Assembly (NCBI GenBank): GCA_046154585.1
Contig: JBJXDX010000135.1
Coordinates: 1-64,000, forward strand
From: CADEFX01 sp046154585
GTDB lineage: Bacteria; Pseudomonadota; Alphaproteobacteria; Rhizobiales; Hyphomicrobiaceae
Direction of reading: 5' to 3'
DNA length: 64,000 nucleotides
Under the pieces are notes generated by a model. The model made no database searches and was not told the DNA's origin. It saw only the letters and a program-made list of their open reading frames with translations. The position numbers and the translations under genes were made by a program. This document shows positions 19,425 through 27,890 of the stretch, piece after piece; the first letter of the stretch is position 1, and each line of letters begins with the position of its first letter.

Positions 19425-20261
19425 TCAGTGTGACATCAGAACCGGGATGGTCATGTTGTGGAGCACCTGGCGTGTTGCACCTCCGAGCAAGAACTCGCGA
19501 AAGCGCGAGCGGCCATAGCAGCCCATGACCAGAAGATCGGAGCCGTGCTTGCCGGCCTGGCTCAAGAGCTCCTCGCCGACCTCGACGCGATCGGTCTTGG
19601 AATGCGCGCCCTCGCATCGCACGCCATGCCGGGCCAGAGCCGCACAGATCTCGGCGGTCGCAATATCGCTTGGGCCGATCGCCTCGTTCTGCGGATCGAT
19701 CCAAAGAACCCGCACGTCCTGCGCCTTCTGCAGAAGAGGAAGGGCGTCAAAGACCGCCCGGGCGCCTTCACGCTTGCCGTTCCAGGCAACGAGGATGCGG
19801 GAGCCGACCGGCTCGAGGTCACCCGAGCTCGGGACGACTAGCACGGGCCGCCCTCCCTGCAGCACGAGATCCTCGGGGATGTCGAACATGTCGGCATAGT
19901 CCCAGTCGCTCACGCGCTGAGATGCGATGATGAGATCGGCGGCACGACCTTGATGGAGCACGGCCTCGCAATACGACTGGGTCGGCGCCTTATAGAGACG
20001 CCATTCGGGCGCGATCTGCAGACCTTGAACCGTCCTCTCGAATGACTGGTGTGCTCGTTCCGCTTCCTCCCGATAGGCCGAAAGCAATCCGCCCGCCACC
20101 GATCGCGCCATTGGCCATTGAATCGGCGAAGCGGGAACAAAGGGAAGCACGAATAGCCCGGTCAGATGGGCGTTGAAACGTTGAGCGACGTGAGCCCCGA
20201 CATCGAGCAGACGTCCAACACGATTGTCATCGTTGATATGCACGAGAATGGTCTTGTACAT
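19425..20261 (-). CDS. Universal stress protein, two-domain, GGATR type
   Basis: This is a 278-residue cytosolic protein of two tandem Usp folds. The second domain ends in MGCYGRSRFREFLLGGATR, where the usual ATP-binding G-S is replaced by G-G. The N-terminus (MYKTILVHIND) is a typical Usp beta strand. Its middle part (SDWDYADMFDIPEDL) is the closest match to the broken copy at 33304-33974. It is the last Usp in the minus-strand run and sits upstream of the ligase/GNAT gene. No FNR-type box is visible directly upstream. Confidence 0.9.
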   Translation of the reverse strand: MYKTILVHINDDNRVGRLLDVGAHVAQRFNAHLTGLFVLPFVPASPIQWPMARSVAGGLLSAYREEAERAHQSFERTVQGLQIAPEWRLYKAPTQSYCEAVLHQGRAADLIIASQRVSDWDYADMFDIPEDLVLQGGRPVLVVPSSGDLEPVGSRILVAWNGKREGARAVFDALPLLQKAQDVRVLWIDPQNEAIGPSDIATAEICAALARHGVRCEGAHSKTDRVEVGEELLSQAGKHGSDLLVMGCYGRSRFREFLLGGATRQVLHNMTIPVLMSH

Positions 20262-20358
20262 GGGTCATACCCTTCGTTGTTTGTTGACTGAAGCAGAGCT
20301 GATTGGACTGCTCCGTGGGTCTTTCCTGCGAGGACCGGCGGAGTAATTGAACCAAAGC

Positions 20359-21234
20359 TCACTCATCGAGACGGCCTCGCACAGCAAGGACATCGCAAGG
20401 CGCGACGGACAGAAGCCGCTCGGCGACACTCCCGAGCAAACTCCGCTTGACGCCCGATCGGCCATGCGTACCGACCACGAGGAGGTCCGGCCGTTGAGAT
20501 TCGACGTGGCGGAGAACGGCCGACACCGTTTCACCTTCCTCCATGCTTACCTTGAGCTTGAACTCTTTGATCTCGAGGTCCCTGCTCATCTCTCCAGTGA
20601 TTTCCTCGATCATGCTCAGAAGACGCGCTTCGCTTTGGGCTCCAAGATCGGCCAAGGCCTTGTGCTGCCGCATCGACCTGCCGGCCGGGACCGATTTGAT
20701 GTGAAGCACAGTGAAATCAGCGTGCGGGAACAAGCGCATTGCATATTCGAGGGCGTATCGCGACGGTTGCGACAGATCGATGCCAACCACAATGTTGCGG
20801 TAGCCGCGCATCGGCTTCTTCTTCACGACCAGAACGGATCGGTCGCCCAGACGGACGACCCGCTCGACCGTCGTCCCTCGGAACGTGTCGATCAGCGCAT
20901 CCGCGCGGTGGATGCCAAGGATGACGAGATGGGCGTGTGTGTCCTGGCCTTGCTCGATGATGGTCTGATGAACCCGACCGCGAACAAGCCGGACTTGGAT
21001 ATCGGCATGGCCCTTGATTTTACTGGCATCGATCTGATGGTTGATGAAATCCATCGCCTCCCCATGCAATCGTTGACCTATCTCGGCGGGCAGCGCGTCG
21101 TCGATCACGTAGACAATTGTCAGGCGCGCCCGGTGCTCGCGGGCCATCCGCAAGGCCCGATCGAAGGCGCGATCCGAGCGCTCCGACAGATCGGTCGCGA
21201 GAACAAGGCTGAGCTGCGAGTCAAAGCCATGCAC
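20359..21234 (-). CDS. Universal stress protein, two-domain, ATP-binding type
   Basis: This is a tandem Usp of 291 residues. Domain one begins LSLVLATDLSERSDRAFDRA, and domain two carries the ATP-loop pattern G-x2-G-x9-G-S (GTHGRSGVKRSLLGSVAE). The frame is open for 46 codons upstream, but GTG 21234 is chosen because GGAGG lies 8 bases before it. An ATG at 21261 is the alternative. It is downstream of the NSS transporter gene and upstream of another usp. Confidence 0.87.
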   Translation of the reverse strand: MHGFDSQLSLVLATDLSERSDRAFDRALRMAREHRARLTIVYVIDDALPAEIGQRLHGEAMDFINHQIDASKIKGHADIQVRLVRGRVHQTIIEQGQDTHAHLVILGIHRADALIDTFRGTTVERVVRLGDRSVLVVKKKPMRGYRNIVVGIDLSQPSRYALEYAMRLFPHADFTVLHIKSVPAGRSMRQHKALADLGAQSEARLLSMIEEITGEMSRDLEIKEFKLKVSMEEGETVSAVLRHVESQRPDLLVVGTHGRSGVKRSLLGSVAERLLSVAPCDVLAVRGRLDE

Positions 21235-21293
21235 TTTTTTTGCCTCCTCGGAGCAATCCATCCGCTTCCGTCGATTGACGTTCTTCCACGGCA

Positions 21294-22622
21294 TCAGAGT
21301 TTTAAGAGGGCTGCCGCAAACACAACCACGATCACCAGCGGCACCACGAAACGAACCAGCCGCACCCACCATCGTGTGGCACCGGCAGCAAGCCCCGACT
21401 CGCGCGCCGCCTGACCGCCCGCCCAGAGGCAGCCGACAAAGACCGATACGAGCAGAACGGAGAGCGGCAGTAGGATCTCGCCAACAACCGTGTCATACAG
21501 CTCCAACAGTCCCATGCCGCGCACGGTGACGGCCTTCCACGGTCCAAAGCCGAGCGCAGTTGGAACGCCTGCGAGGAAGATCAGCCCAGCGAGAAGCCAT
21601 GCCGCGCGGGTCCGAGCCATACCGCGCCGCTGCATCAGCGCGGCCACCGGCACCTCCAGGAGCGCAACGGCGCTCGTCAGCGCGGCGGCCAGCAGGAGGG
21701 CAAAGAATGCGACCGCGAAGAGCGTGCCGCCCGGCATGCGCCCGAACACCTCCGGCAACGTTATGAAGGCCAGCGGCGGACCGCTCGCCGGGTTGAGGCC
21801 GAACGCGAATACAGCGCCGAACACGGCGATCCCGGCCACCAGCGCAAAGGCCGTATCCGCAATTGCGGCCAACACGGCGGTGCGCGGCAGCGATTGGCCC
21901 CGTCCGGCATAGGCTCCGTACGTCAGCATGGCGCCGTAGCCGACGCCGACGGAGAAGAAGGCCTGACCGATCGCTGCCAGGTAGAGCTGCGGACGCGAAA
22001 GCGCAGACCAGTCAGGAATGAACATGAACGAGAGCGCCTGCGACGAACCGGGAAGGCTCAGAGAATAGGCGGCAAGTCCGACGACCATGACGGCCAGCGC
22101 TGGCATCAGCAGGCGGCAGAGCCGCTCGATCCCCGCGGTCACGCCTGCCGCCACGATGGCAGCCGTTGCGGCCATCACCCCGGCCTGCCAGAGGACCGGC
22201 GAGACGGCATGTGCGGTAAAGGCGTTGAAGGCGTCCGTGTAACTTTCGCCAGAACCAGGAGCCAGGCGGCCGAGCAGCGCGACGGAGAGGTAGCGCGCGA
22301 CCCAGCCCGCAATGACGGCATAGTAAGCGAGCGTCACGAAGCAACCGATGACGGCAATCCAACCGATGGCGGCAACAGCTGGGCGTTTCGATAGATTTGG
22401 ATAGGCGCTCGTCGGATCCGCACCACCAGACCGCCCGACCAGAAACTCGGCGAACAGCACGGGCAAGGCGATGAAAGCCACAGCGACGAGGTAAACGACA
22501 ATGAAGGCGCCGCCGCCATTCTCGCCGGCGAGGTAAGCGAACCGCCAGATATTTCCGAGCCCGATCGCTGAGCCGACCGTAGCCAGGAAAAACCCAAAAC
22601 CCGAAGTCCACGAGGGGTTCAT
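21294..22622 (-). CDS. Neurotransmitter:sodium symporter family transporter
   Basis: This is a 442-residue NSS (SNF) transporter. TM1 contains G-S-A-I-G-L-G-N-I-W-R-F, the unwound sodium/substrate site of this family, followed by the GGGAF loop. About eleven helices fit bacterial family members. Known relatives import amino acids with Na+, such as methionine or alanine. The substrate is not predictable here. It is immediately preceded by a 28-codon MetS-like gene, and its 3' end lies 60 bases before the next usp. Confidence 0.9.
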   Translation of the reverse strand: MNPSWTSGFGFFLATVGSAIGLGNIWRFAYLAGENGGGAFIVVYLVAVAFIALPVLFAEFLVGRSGGADPTSAYPNLSKRPAVAAIGWIAVIGCFVTLAYYAVIAGWVARYLSVALLGRLAPGSGESYTDAFNAFTAHAVSPVLWQAGVMAATAAIVAAGVTAGIERLCRLLMPALAVMVVGLAAYSLSLPGSSQALSFMFIPDWSALSRPQLYLAAIGQAFFSVGVGYGAMLTYGAYAGRGQSLPRTAVLAAIADTAFALVAGIAVFGAVFAFGLNPASGPPLAFITLPEVFGRMPGGTLFAVAFFALLLAAALTSAVALLEVPVAALMQRRGMARTRAAWLLAGLIFLAGVPTALGFGPWKAVTVRGMGLLELYDTVVGEILLPLSVLLVSVFVGCLWAGGQAARESGLAAGATRWWVRLVRFVVPLVIVVVFAAALLKL

Positions 22623-22629
22623 ATTCTTG

Positions 22630-22716
22630 TCACCAAAGCTGATAGATGAAAAACAGAAGCATCGCGAGAACCATGGTCACCCAGAGAATGACGAGAACGG
22701 CCTCATAATTGTTCAC
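22630..22716 (-). CDS. MetS-like small subunit of the NSS transporter
   Basis: This is a 28-residue, single-helix protein starting at GTG and reading M-N-N-Y-E-A-V-L-V-I-L-W-V-T-M, then a hydrophobic run ending F-F-I-Y-Q-L-W. It ends 7 bases before the NSS gene. Tiny one-helix partners encoded next to NSS transporters are known (MetS with MetP), and this gene fits in position, size and topology. A weak AGGGTG precedes the start. Confidence 0.65.
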   Translation of the reverse strand: MNNYEAVLVILWVTMVLAMLLFFIYQLW

Positions 22717-22817
22717 GATGGTTCACCCTGATGCTGCGTAGACCGGCACTTGATCGGCTTTCCCGAGGCACATTGCGATTTCTTGGCAGCTCGGCCCCGC
22801 TCAGTTGCTGCATGAGA

Positions 22818-23633
22818 TCAATGTGCAAACAGAACCGGAAGGTCCATGTGCCGAAGAACATGACGTGTGGCGCCGCCGAGCAACCATTCCCGCATCCACG
22901 AGCGACCGTAGGCACCCATCACTAGGAGATCGGCGCTGTGCGCGTAAGCCGCTCTGAGTAACCCGCCTCCATCCGTCTCGCCCTCAATGACAAGGCGCTC
23001 GGCTCTTGCCGCGACGCCTTTGCAGCGCAGACTCTCCGCGAGATCATGTGGAGGCCAATGCGTCATACTTGAGAAAGACTCGCGGCGCTGGCCCGAAAGT
23101 ACGACAACCTCCCTCGCCTTGACGAGCATCGGCATTGCGCCGCGGACCGCGAGCGAAGCCTCGCGGCTATGGTTGCAGGCAATCACGACGCGCTCGCCAA
23201 CTTGAGGGAAATTGCCGACACTCGGCACGACGAGCGTCGGAGCGCCGCTGCCGAGAGCGGTCTCCTCGGCCGGATCCCAGTCGATGGGATCGTCTGCACC
23301 GGTCTGCTCGACGACGACCAAATCGTACAAACGGCCCATGAACGACAGCAACTCGCTGGCTTGACCTTCACCCTGCAACCATGAACCATCGAGCTGTTGC
23401 GCCCGCAGATCGGCCAGAAACCTCGATTTTGCAGCTTCCGTTTTGGAGTCCCACTCCGCTTGGCGCTGCGTGACGATTGCGGCACCATCACTGAACATCG
23501 TCCTCAGCGCCGCCATGTCGCGCAAGGTGTGAAGATCGGTCAGCCGTGCACCCGGCGCCTTGGCGAGCCTGATGGCGACCGCAACATGCTCTGGCGCAGC
23601 CTCATGGGCCTTGACGTGAACGAGGATTTCCAT
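22818..23633 (-). CDS. Universal stress protein, two-domain, GGATR type
   Basis: This 271-residue tandem Usp begins MEILVHVKAHEAAPEH and ends in a domain with MGAYGRSWMREWLLGGATR. The G-G again replaces the ATP-loop G-S, as in the copy at 19425-20261. That similarity suggests the two belong to a non-canonical Usp subgroup. It lies between the carbonic anhydrase fusion gene (69 bases upstream) and the metS/NSS pair, all on the same strand. Confidence 0.88.
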   Translation of the reverse strand: MEILVHVKAHEAAPEHVAVAIRLAKAPGARLTDLHTLRDMAALRTMFSDGAAIVTQRQAEWDSKTEAAKSRFLADLRAQQLDGSWLQGEGQASELLSFMGRLYDLVVVEQTGADDPIDWDPAEETALGSGAPTLVVPSVGNFPQVGERVVIACNHSREASLAVRGAMPMLVKAREVVVLSGQRRESFSSMTHWPPHDLAESLRCKGVAARAERLVIEGETDGGGLLRAAYAHSADLLVMGAYGRSWMREWLLGGATRHVLRHMDLPVLFAH

Positions 23634-23702
23634 GGCGGTCCTTTATGCTGCACGGGGAGATGGTCATTTGCGGTGCAGCCGTACTGGTCGAGCCGCAACG
23701 CA

Positions 23703-24638
23703 CTACTGGGTCACGGCTTCGAACCTTCCGGACTGAGGGTCGAGTGTCTGGAGTTGCCCAGTCGCGATGTCGAAATAGGCGCCTGAAAGACAAACTTCCC
23801 GCCGCGCCAGCTTATCTTTCACGAACGGAAAAGTCTGCAGGTTCTCGATCGACAGACGAATGCCGGCGTGCTCGAGGGCTACTTGTCGCTGCTCGGCATC
23901 AAGTACCGCGTTCTCCTTCGCAACGTCACCCCAGGCGGGGCGAAGCAACGACATCCACTTGCCGATGAAGTCGCCAGTAGCAGGGGTGTGCAAGGTCTTC
24001 GACGGATCGGTGCTGAACCGCTCCAGAAATGCGCGGATCCCGCCGCACCGCGCGTGGCCCATGACGATGATGTTCTCCACGTGAAGGCCGGTGACCGCAA
24101 ACTCGATGGCGGCGCTGGTGCCGTGGAACCCGACGGGCTCGTAGGGTGGTACGAGGTTGGCTACGTTGCGTACGACGAACAGTGCGCCAGGACCCGCGTT
24201 GAACACGCGAGACGGATCGACGCGACTGTCGCAACAGGAGATCACCATGGTCTTTGGCGACTGGCCGCGGTGCGCGAGCTGGCGATAAAGCTCAGCCTCG
24301 GGGGCGTAGTGCTCCGCGACGAACTCGTGATACCCCGACGTGAGTTCGTCGATATCGTCTATCCTGATGATGTGTGACGCAATGGGCGATACCGGAGAGT
24401 CGCCGGGCATGAGTCCGCGCGTCGTCGCTTCATGTTGCCCGAACTTGCCCTCGGGCCCGCGACCTGAGGCGAGGCCCGCCTCGACGAACGCTTCGAGGTC
24501 CTTGGCCGCAATCCGCCATTCCCGGCTGATATGCACGCCGCGAAGAATTCCGCGCCGCATCCAGCCACGCACGGTTGCCTCCTTGACCTTCAGGAGCTCG
24601 GCCACCTCGCGCACGGTATAGAGAGGTTTTGTCAGCAC
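23703..24638 (-). CDS. Beta-carbonic anhydrase with N-terminal helix-turn-helix
   Basis: This 311-residue protein has two recognisable parts. Residues ~6-55 (LYTVREVAELLKVKEATVRG onward) look like an excisionase/MerR-type HTH_17 DNA-binding domain. Residues ~90-305 are a beta-class carbonic anhydrase with zinc ligands Cys135 in C-C-D-S-R, His195 and Cys198 in GHARCGG, and the catalytic Asp137/Arg139 pair. Carbonic anhydrase interconverts CO2 and bicarbonate. GTG 24638 is chosen as the start because it is just ahead of the HTH, although no strong ribosome-binding site is seen and the frame stays open upstream. An FNR-type box lies 68 bases upstream, shared with the divergent usp. Confidence 0.83.
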   Translation of the reverse strand: MLTKPLYTVREVAELLKVKEATVRGWMRRGILRGVHISREWRIAAKDLEAFVEAGLASGRGPEGKFGQHEATTRGLMPGDSPVSPIASHIIRIDDIDELTSGYHEFVAEHYAPEAELYRQLAHRGQSPKTMVISCCDSRVDPSRVFNAGPGALFVVRNVANLVPPYEPVGFHGTSAAIEFAVTGLHVENIIVMGHARCGGIRAFLERFSTDPSKTLHTPATGDFIGKWMSLLRPAWGDVAKENAVLDAEQRQVALEHAGIRLSIENLQTFPFVKDKLARREVCLSGAYFDIATGQLQTLDPQSGRFEAVTQ

Positions 24639-24705
24639 GCCGCCACCACCATCGTTTGATGGTCGTTTGTATAGATTTCCGTACGTAAAGCGTCTTTGAC
24701 GTAGA

Positions 24706-24719
24706 TCAACGACGATCGA
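24706..24719. promoter_or_regulatory. FNR/FixK-type operator TTGACGTAGATCAA
   Basis: This is a perfect TTGAY-N4-RTCAA palindrome in the divergent region between the carbonic anhydrase fusion gene and the usp at 24767. It lies 48 bases before the usp start. It probably serves that gene, and perhaps both. The regulator family (FNR, FixK, Anr or Dnr) is inferred from the consensus. Confidence 0.7.
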
Positions 24720-24766
24720 CGGACATGCGTGCTTGATGTTGGCGCAATCAGAAGAAAGTGCTCGCC

Positions 24767-25642
24767 ATGCCCCGTATGTGGAAGCCTCCGCGCACGATCC
24801 TTTGTGCCACTGACCTGACCCCAAACTGCGATCGGGCCGTGGATCGTGCGATCGAGCTGGCGCGGCGCTGGAAAGCCTCGCTGCTTGTCGTGCACGTCGT
24901 CGACGACACGGGGCTCCCTGCCCGCGATTTCACTGAACGCGTTCGCAAGTCGGAGGCCCTGCTCGAGCAGCAGATCAAGGGCCATCCGGAAGGGGTAGGG
25001 CTCGACATCGACACGCTCGTCTCGCTTGGCAGTCCGGCCGAGCGCATTCTCGGCAAGTGCGACCGCCTGTTCATCGACCTGCTCGTGATGGGGCCAGGCG
25101 AGCGAACATCGCTGGGGCAACGCCTGCTCGGGTCCACGGTGGACCATGTGTTGCGTCACGCGCTGCAGCCGGTCTTGTCGGTACGCAACCGCGCTTTCGC
25201 GCCCTATCGCAACATGGCGATAGCGACGGACTTTTCGCTGCCATCGAAAGAGGCACTGGACTGCGCTCTGGCACTGTTTCCGGATGCCAAGGCAACGGTC
25301 GTCCATGTCTACGATGATGCGCTTCACGGCCTGCTTGCGAGCGACAAGGTGACAGGGCCGCTCGCGGAGCGTCACAAGCGGGAGATGAGGGCATTGGCGG
25401 AGAAAGCCATCGCCGAGTTCGTCGAGCGGCCACGCACATTGCGTCCGGATCTGACAACAGCAGTCGAGATCGGCGCACCGGAGGCAGGCCTGAAGCACTA
25501 CATCGACCAGTCCAACCCCGATCTGGTGGTTCTCGGCACGCATGGCCGAACCGGGCTGCGGCGGGCGGTGATCGGCAGTGTCGCCGAGCGCCTCATCGGC
25601 ACGCTTCCGTGTGACGTGCTTGCGGTGCGGCCGACCGAGTGA
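24767..25642 (+). CDS. Universal stress protein, two-domain, ATP-binding type
   Basis: This 291-residue tandem Usp begins with RTILCATDLTPNCDRAVDRA in domain one, and GTHGRTGLRRAVIGSVAERL in domain two keeps the G-x2-G-x9-G-S ATP loop. ATG 24767 is preferred over an in-frame GTG three codons earlier. It is transcribed divergently from the carbonic anhydrase fusion and has an FNR/FixK-type box directly upstream. The broken usp remnants at 43.5 kb are most like this copy. Confidence 0.9.
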   Translation: MPRMWKPPRTILCATDLTPNCDRAVDRAIELARRWKASLLVVHVVDDTGLPARDFTERVRKSEALLEQQIKGHPEGVGLDIDTLVSLGSPAERILGKCDRLFIDLLVMGPGERTSLGQRLLGSTVDHVLRHALQPVLSVRNRAFAPYRNMAIATDFSLPSKEALDCALALFPDAKATVVHVYDDALHGLLASDKVTGPLAERHKREMRALAEKAIAEFVERPRTLRPDLTTAVEIGAPEAGLKHYIDQSNPDLVVLGTHGRTGLRRAVIGSVAERLIGTLPCDVLAVRPTE

Positions 25643-25851
25643 ATCCGATGGGCGTCCGCAGGACATCAAATAACCTGCCTGCCTTCACGAGCGAATTGCC
25701 CGCGTGTCCAGAAACCGTGCGTGAGCATTGCGAGAGGAGGACCCGGGAATGCGGAGCAGCTCGTTGCCGCGGTTGATGGCCCTCAAGGCCATGAAGGTGT
25801 CGAAGGTCAACATGAACAATTCATGACGAGTAACAGCTTATGGAGTCTCGG

Positions 25852-26259
25852 ATGTCGAAGGCAAGAGCCGAGAATTCTGGTGAGAATTCTGGTCGTTCGG
25901 AGTTCTCAATCCCGTTTGCATCTTTCTGTCCAGGGGCGATCCCAGCCGGCATCCCGCCGTGGATGACGGCACTGAGCCATCTCAACGGCAAGGGACAGGT
26001 CGCGTGCCGGGAGTGGGCGAGCTTCCTGTCCCGGCGGTTTCAGGAAGACATCAAGCTGGTCAATCGATTGACGAGCTGCGCCGCGCCGCAAGACGCGTTT
26101 ATTGCCTATTCCGATTTCTTTCAGAGGGCGTCCGCCGATTACCACCAGGAATGGGCCGAGCTGATGAAGATCGGGCAGTCGTCAGCATGCGAGCTGACCT
26201 CCTGCGCCCAGCAGGTCGTTGAGGCGGCGTCGCATCACGAGCCGAGTAAGGCTGCGTGA
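25852..26259 (+). CDS. Phasin-family protein
   Basis: This is a 135-residue alpha-helical protein of the phasin type that coats polyhydroxyalkanoate granules. The core around EWASFLSRRFQED and the YSDFFQRASADYHQEW segment is shared with the second phasin at 44126-44524. The ATG at 25852 has GGAG 6 bases upstream. An upstream ATG (25840) overlaps that site and is less likely. The N-terminus contains a tandem 12-base repeat (25870-25893) that encodes a duplicated N-S-G-E-like motif. A usp gene follows 74 bases downstream, the same neighbourhood as at 44-47 kb. Confidence 0.8.
   Translation: MSKARAENSGENSGRSEFSIPFASFCPGAIPAGIPPWMTALSHLNGKGQVACREWASFLSRRFQEDIKLVNRLTSCAAPQDAFIAYSDFFQRASADYHQEWAELMKIGQSSACELTSCAQQVVEAASHHEPSKAA
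25870..25893 (+). repeat. Two tandem copies of GAGAATTCTGGT
   Basis: Two exact 12-base units lie inside the phasin reading frame. Because the unit is a multiple of three, gain or loss would not shift the frame. Confidence 0.8.
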
Positions 26260-26333
26260 GCGGCCGCGCCGCGGCCAACCAAGGCGATGAGCTGCGTCCC
26301 GAGCTCAGCCGGGAGCTGAACAAGGAGCTTCAA

Positions 26334-26837
26334 ATGTATCGCCACATTCTGATCCCGACCGATGGCTCAGTGCTATCGGAGAAGGCTATTCGCAATGGTG
26401 TCGCTCTGGCGAAATCGCTCGGTGCCAAGATCACTGCGCTGACCGTCATGGAGCCTTGGAGTACCGGTGGCAGACCGGTGGGGCTCGAGCGGCCACGTCA
26501 GGTCTACGAGGAAGGGGCCAACGAACGCGCCCGCCAGTACCTCGAAATTGTTGTCAAGGCCGCCCTCGAGGCGGGAGTGCCGGTCAGCACGGAGCAGGTC
26601 TTCAACCACCACCCCTACGAGGCGATCATCGACAGGGCAAGCGCCAAAGGTTGCGACCTAATTCTGATGGCTTCGCACGGCTGGCGTGGCCTCAAAGCAC
26701 TCGTGATCGGCAGCGAGACGACCAAGGTCCTCACTCACACGAAAATCCCCGGTGCTCGTGCATCGGTAATGCCGAGTCGTTGCCGTAGCCGGCGCCGGCC
26801 AGCACAATGCCTTTGCGGGCGACAATCCGGGACTTGA
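26334..26837 (+). CDS. Single-domain universal stress protein with frameshifted C-terminus
   Basis: This single-domain Usp begins MYRHILIPTDGS (AAGGAG 6 bases upstream) and carries the WSTGGRPV insert seen in its close paralogue at 46845-47279. The alignment breaks in the last few residues. A run of four C at 26747-26750 shifts the frame. With three C the product would end in the paralogue's I-P-V-L-V-H-R at a TAA at 26767-26769. As written, a foreign basic tail of about 23 residues follows (167 residues total). The last beta strand of the fold is lost, so function may be impaired, or the base may be a sequencing error. Confidence 0.8.
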   Translation: MYRHILIPTDGSVLSEKAIRNGVALAKSLGAKITALTVMEPWSTGGRPVGLERPRQVYEEGANERARQYLEIVVKAALEAGVPVSTEQVFNHHPYEAIIDRASAKGCDLILMASHGWRGLKALVIGSETTKVLTHTKIPGARASVMPSRCRSRRRPAQCLCGRQSGT

Positions 26838-27030
26838 ATCTCCGACGTCAAACCCATGTGGCAATGATCGATATCGCCCGGCAGATCAATCCACTCCTGC
26901 GGGGTTGGATTGAATACTATGGGCGCTACTCGCGCGCTGCTGTGGGTCCGATCCTTCGATACGTCAACCAGACGGTCATGGCTTGGATGGCGCGGAAGTT
27001 CAAACGCTTCATAGGCCGCAAGGCCAAGGG
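26807..27030 (+). pseudogene. Group II intron maturase, C-terminal remnant
   Basis: The translated segment reads RDLNLRRQTHVAMIDIARQI, then NPLLRGWIEYYGRYS and a terminal Arg/Lys-rich part (WMARKFKRFIGRKAKG). This is the maturase (X) domain and C-terminus of group II intron reverse transcriptases. The polymerase domains are missing, so this is only a 3' scrap. It runs without a stop into nhaA-like sequence, and the junction lies near 27030. Confidence 0.72.
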
Positions 27031-27250
27031 CCATATGTACGGCGCGGCGATCCTCGCGGGCATCGGTTTCACGATGAGTCTCTTCATCGGCACGCTCGCG
27101 TTCGAGGGTACCGCGCAGGCAGCGGCGGTGAGGCTCGGCGTGCTCTCGGGCTCAACGCTTTCGGCGATTGTCGGCTATCTCGTGCTGCGCACGGTAACCA
27201 AAAACCCAATCGATGCGGCAGACCACGCGCGGGTCACTGTGCGATCGTAG
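27031..27250 (+). pseudogene. nhaA: 3' remnant of a NhaA-type Na+/H+ antiporter gene
   Basis: From about 27037 the frame reads GAAILAGIGFTMSLFIGTLA, then LGVLSGSTLSAIVGYLVLR. These are the last two helices of NhaA antiporters. The rest of the gene is absent. The same open frame continues from the intron-maturase remnant, so an original nhaA may have been invaded by a group II intron and then deleted. No start or ribosome-binding site is attributable. Confidence 0.72.
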
Positions 27251-27375
27251 TCGGTGCTGCAGGAGAAGACTTCGCGCTTCCTCGGCACCTCGGGCGCCGG
27301 CAAGCTCAAGTGTGATTCGAAGAACCGATCAGCCAAGCTGGAAGAAACAATTGGATCTGCTCAACGAGCCATCCC

Positions 27376-27852
27376 ATGTACGAGAGACCGGCAGAATTCC
27401 GTCTCGGTTCGGCAATCCGTGCGTTGGAGCGAGCAATGAACCCAGACTACCAGTCACCCCAGCGGGCACTCCAGTCCGGCACCTGCTCTGCCTCCGCCGG
27501 GCCACGCGGGGTCGTAGGACCTCACTTGATCGCGCAGAGGCTGTCGATCGCCCCCCCGGCCATCGCTGTCCCACGCAAGTTCCCGCACATGCCTGGCGAC
27601 ATTGCAATCGCCGCAGAGCAGCGCAACATGTCGATCGCCGAAATCCAACGACAGACGATGCTCAGCCTCGCGGCGCTCGCGCGCGGTCTGCGCCGCGCGA
27701 ATTCCAAGCCGACGGTCAATATGACGCAAGTGCGCGTTCTGCAAGCGGCAAAGCGAGCGCTTGAACACGAACTCAGCTTGATGGATGGCTTGATCCGCCT
27801 GCTGGGGACTCATCGCAAGTCGAAGCGCAGGGTGCGCCGGCTGGTTCAATAG
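27376..27852 (+). CDS. Uncharacterised basic protein
   Basis: This is an open frame of 158 codons with no family I recognise. The C-terminal half (from the internal ATG at 27628, MSIAEIQRQTMLSLAALARG) is predicted helical and strongly basic, with a K-S-K-R-R-V-R-R tail. The N-terminal half has a less protein-like composition. It precedes the Dps-like gene by 38 bases on the same strand. If real, the start may be the internal ATG. It could equally be a chance frame. Confidence 0.3.
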   Translation: MYERPAEFRLGSAIRALERAMNPDYQSPQRALQSGTCSASAGPRGVVGPHLIAQRLSIAPPAIAVPRKFPHMPGDIAIAAEQRNMSIAEIQRQTMLSLAALARGLRRANSKPTVNMTQVRVLQAAKRALEHELSLMDGLIRLLGTHRKSKRRVRRLVQ

Positions 27853-27890
27853 GAGTCCAGGGCCAAGCCAAGAGATTGAGGTCGACAACA

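Noticed and set aside
25773..25786. TTGATGGCCCTCAA upstream of the phasin gene at 25852
   Set aside because: Position 10 is C rather than A or G, so it is not a perfect match. It could be a weak site, but I did not count it.
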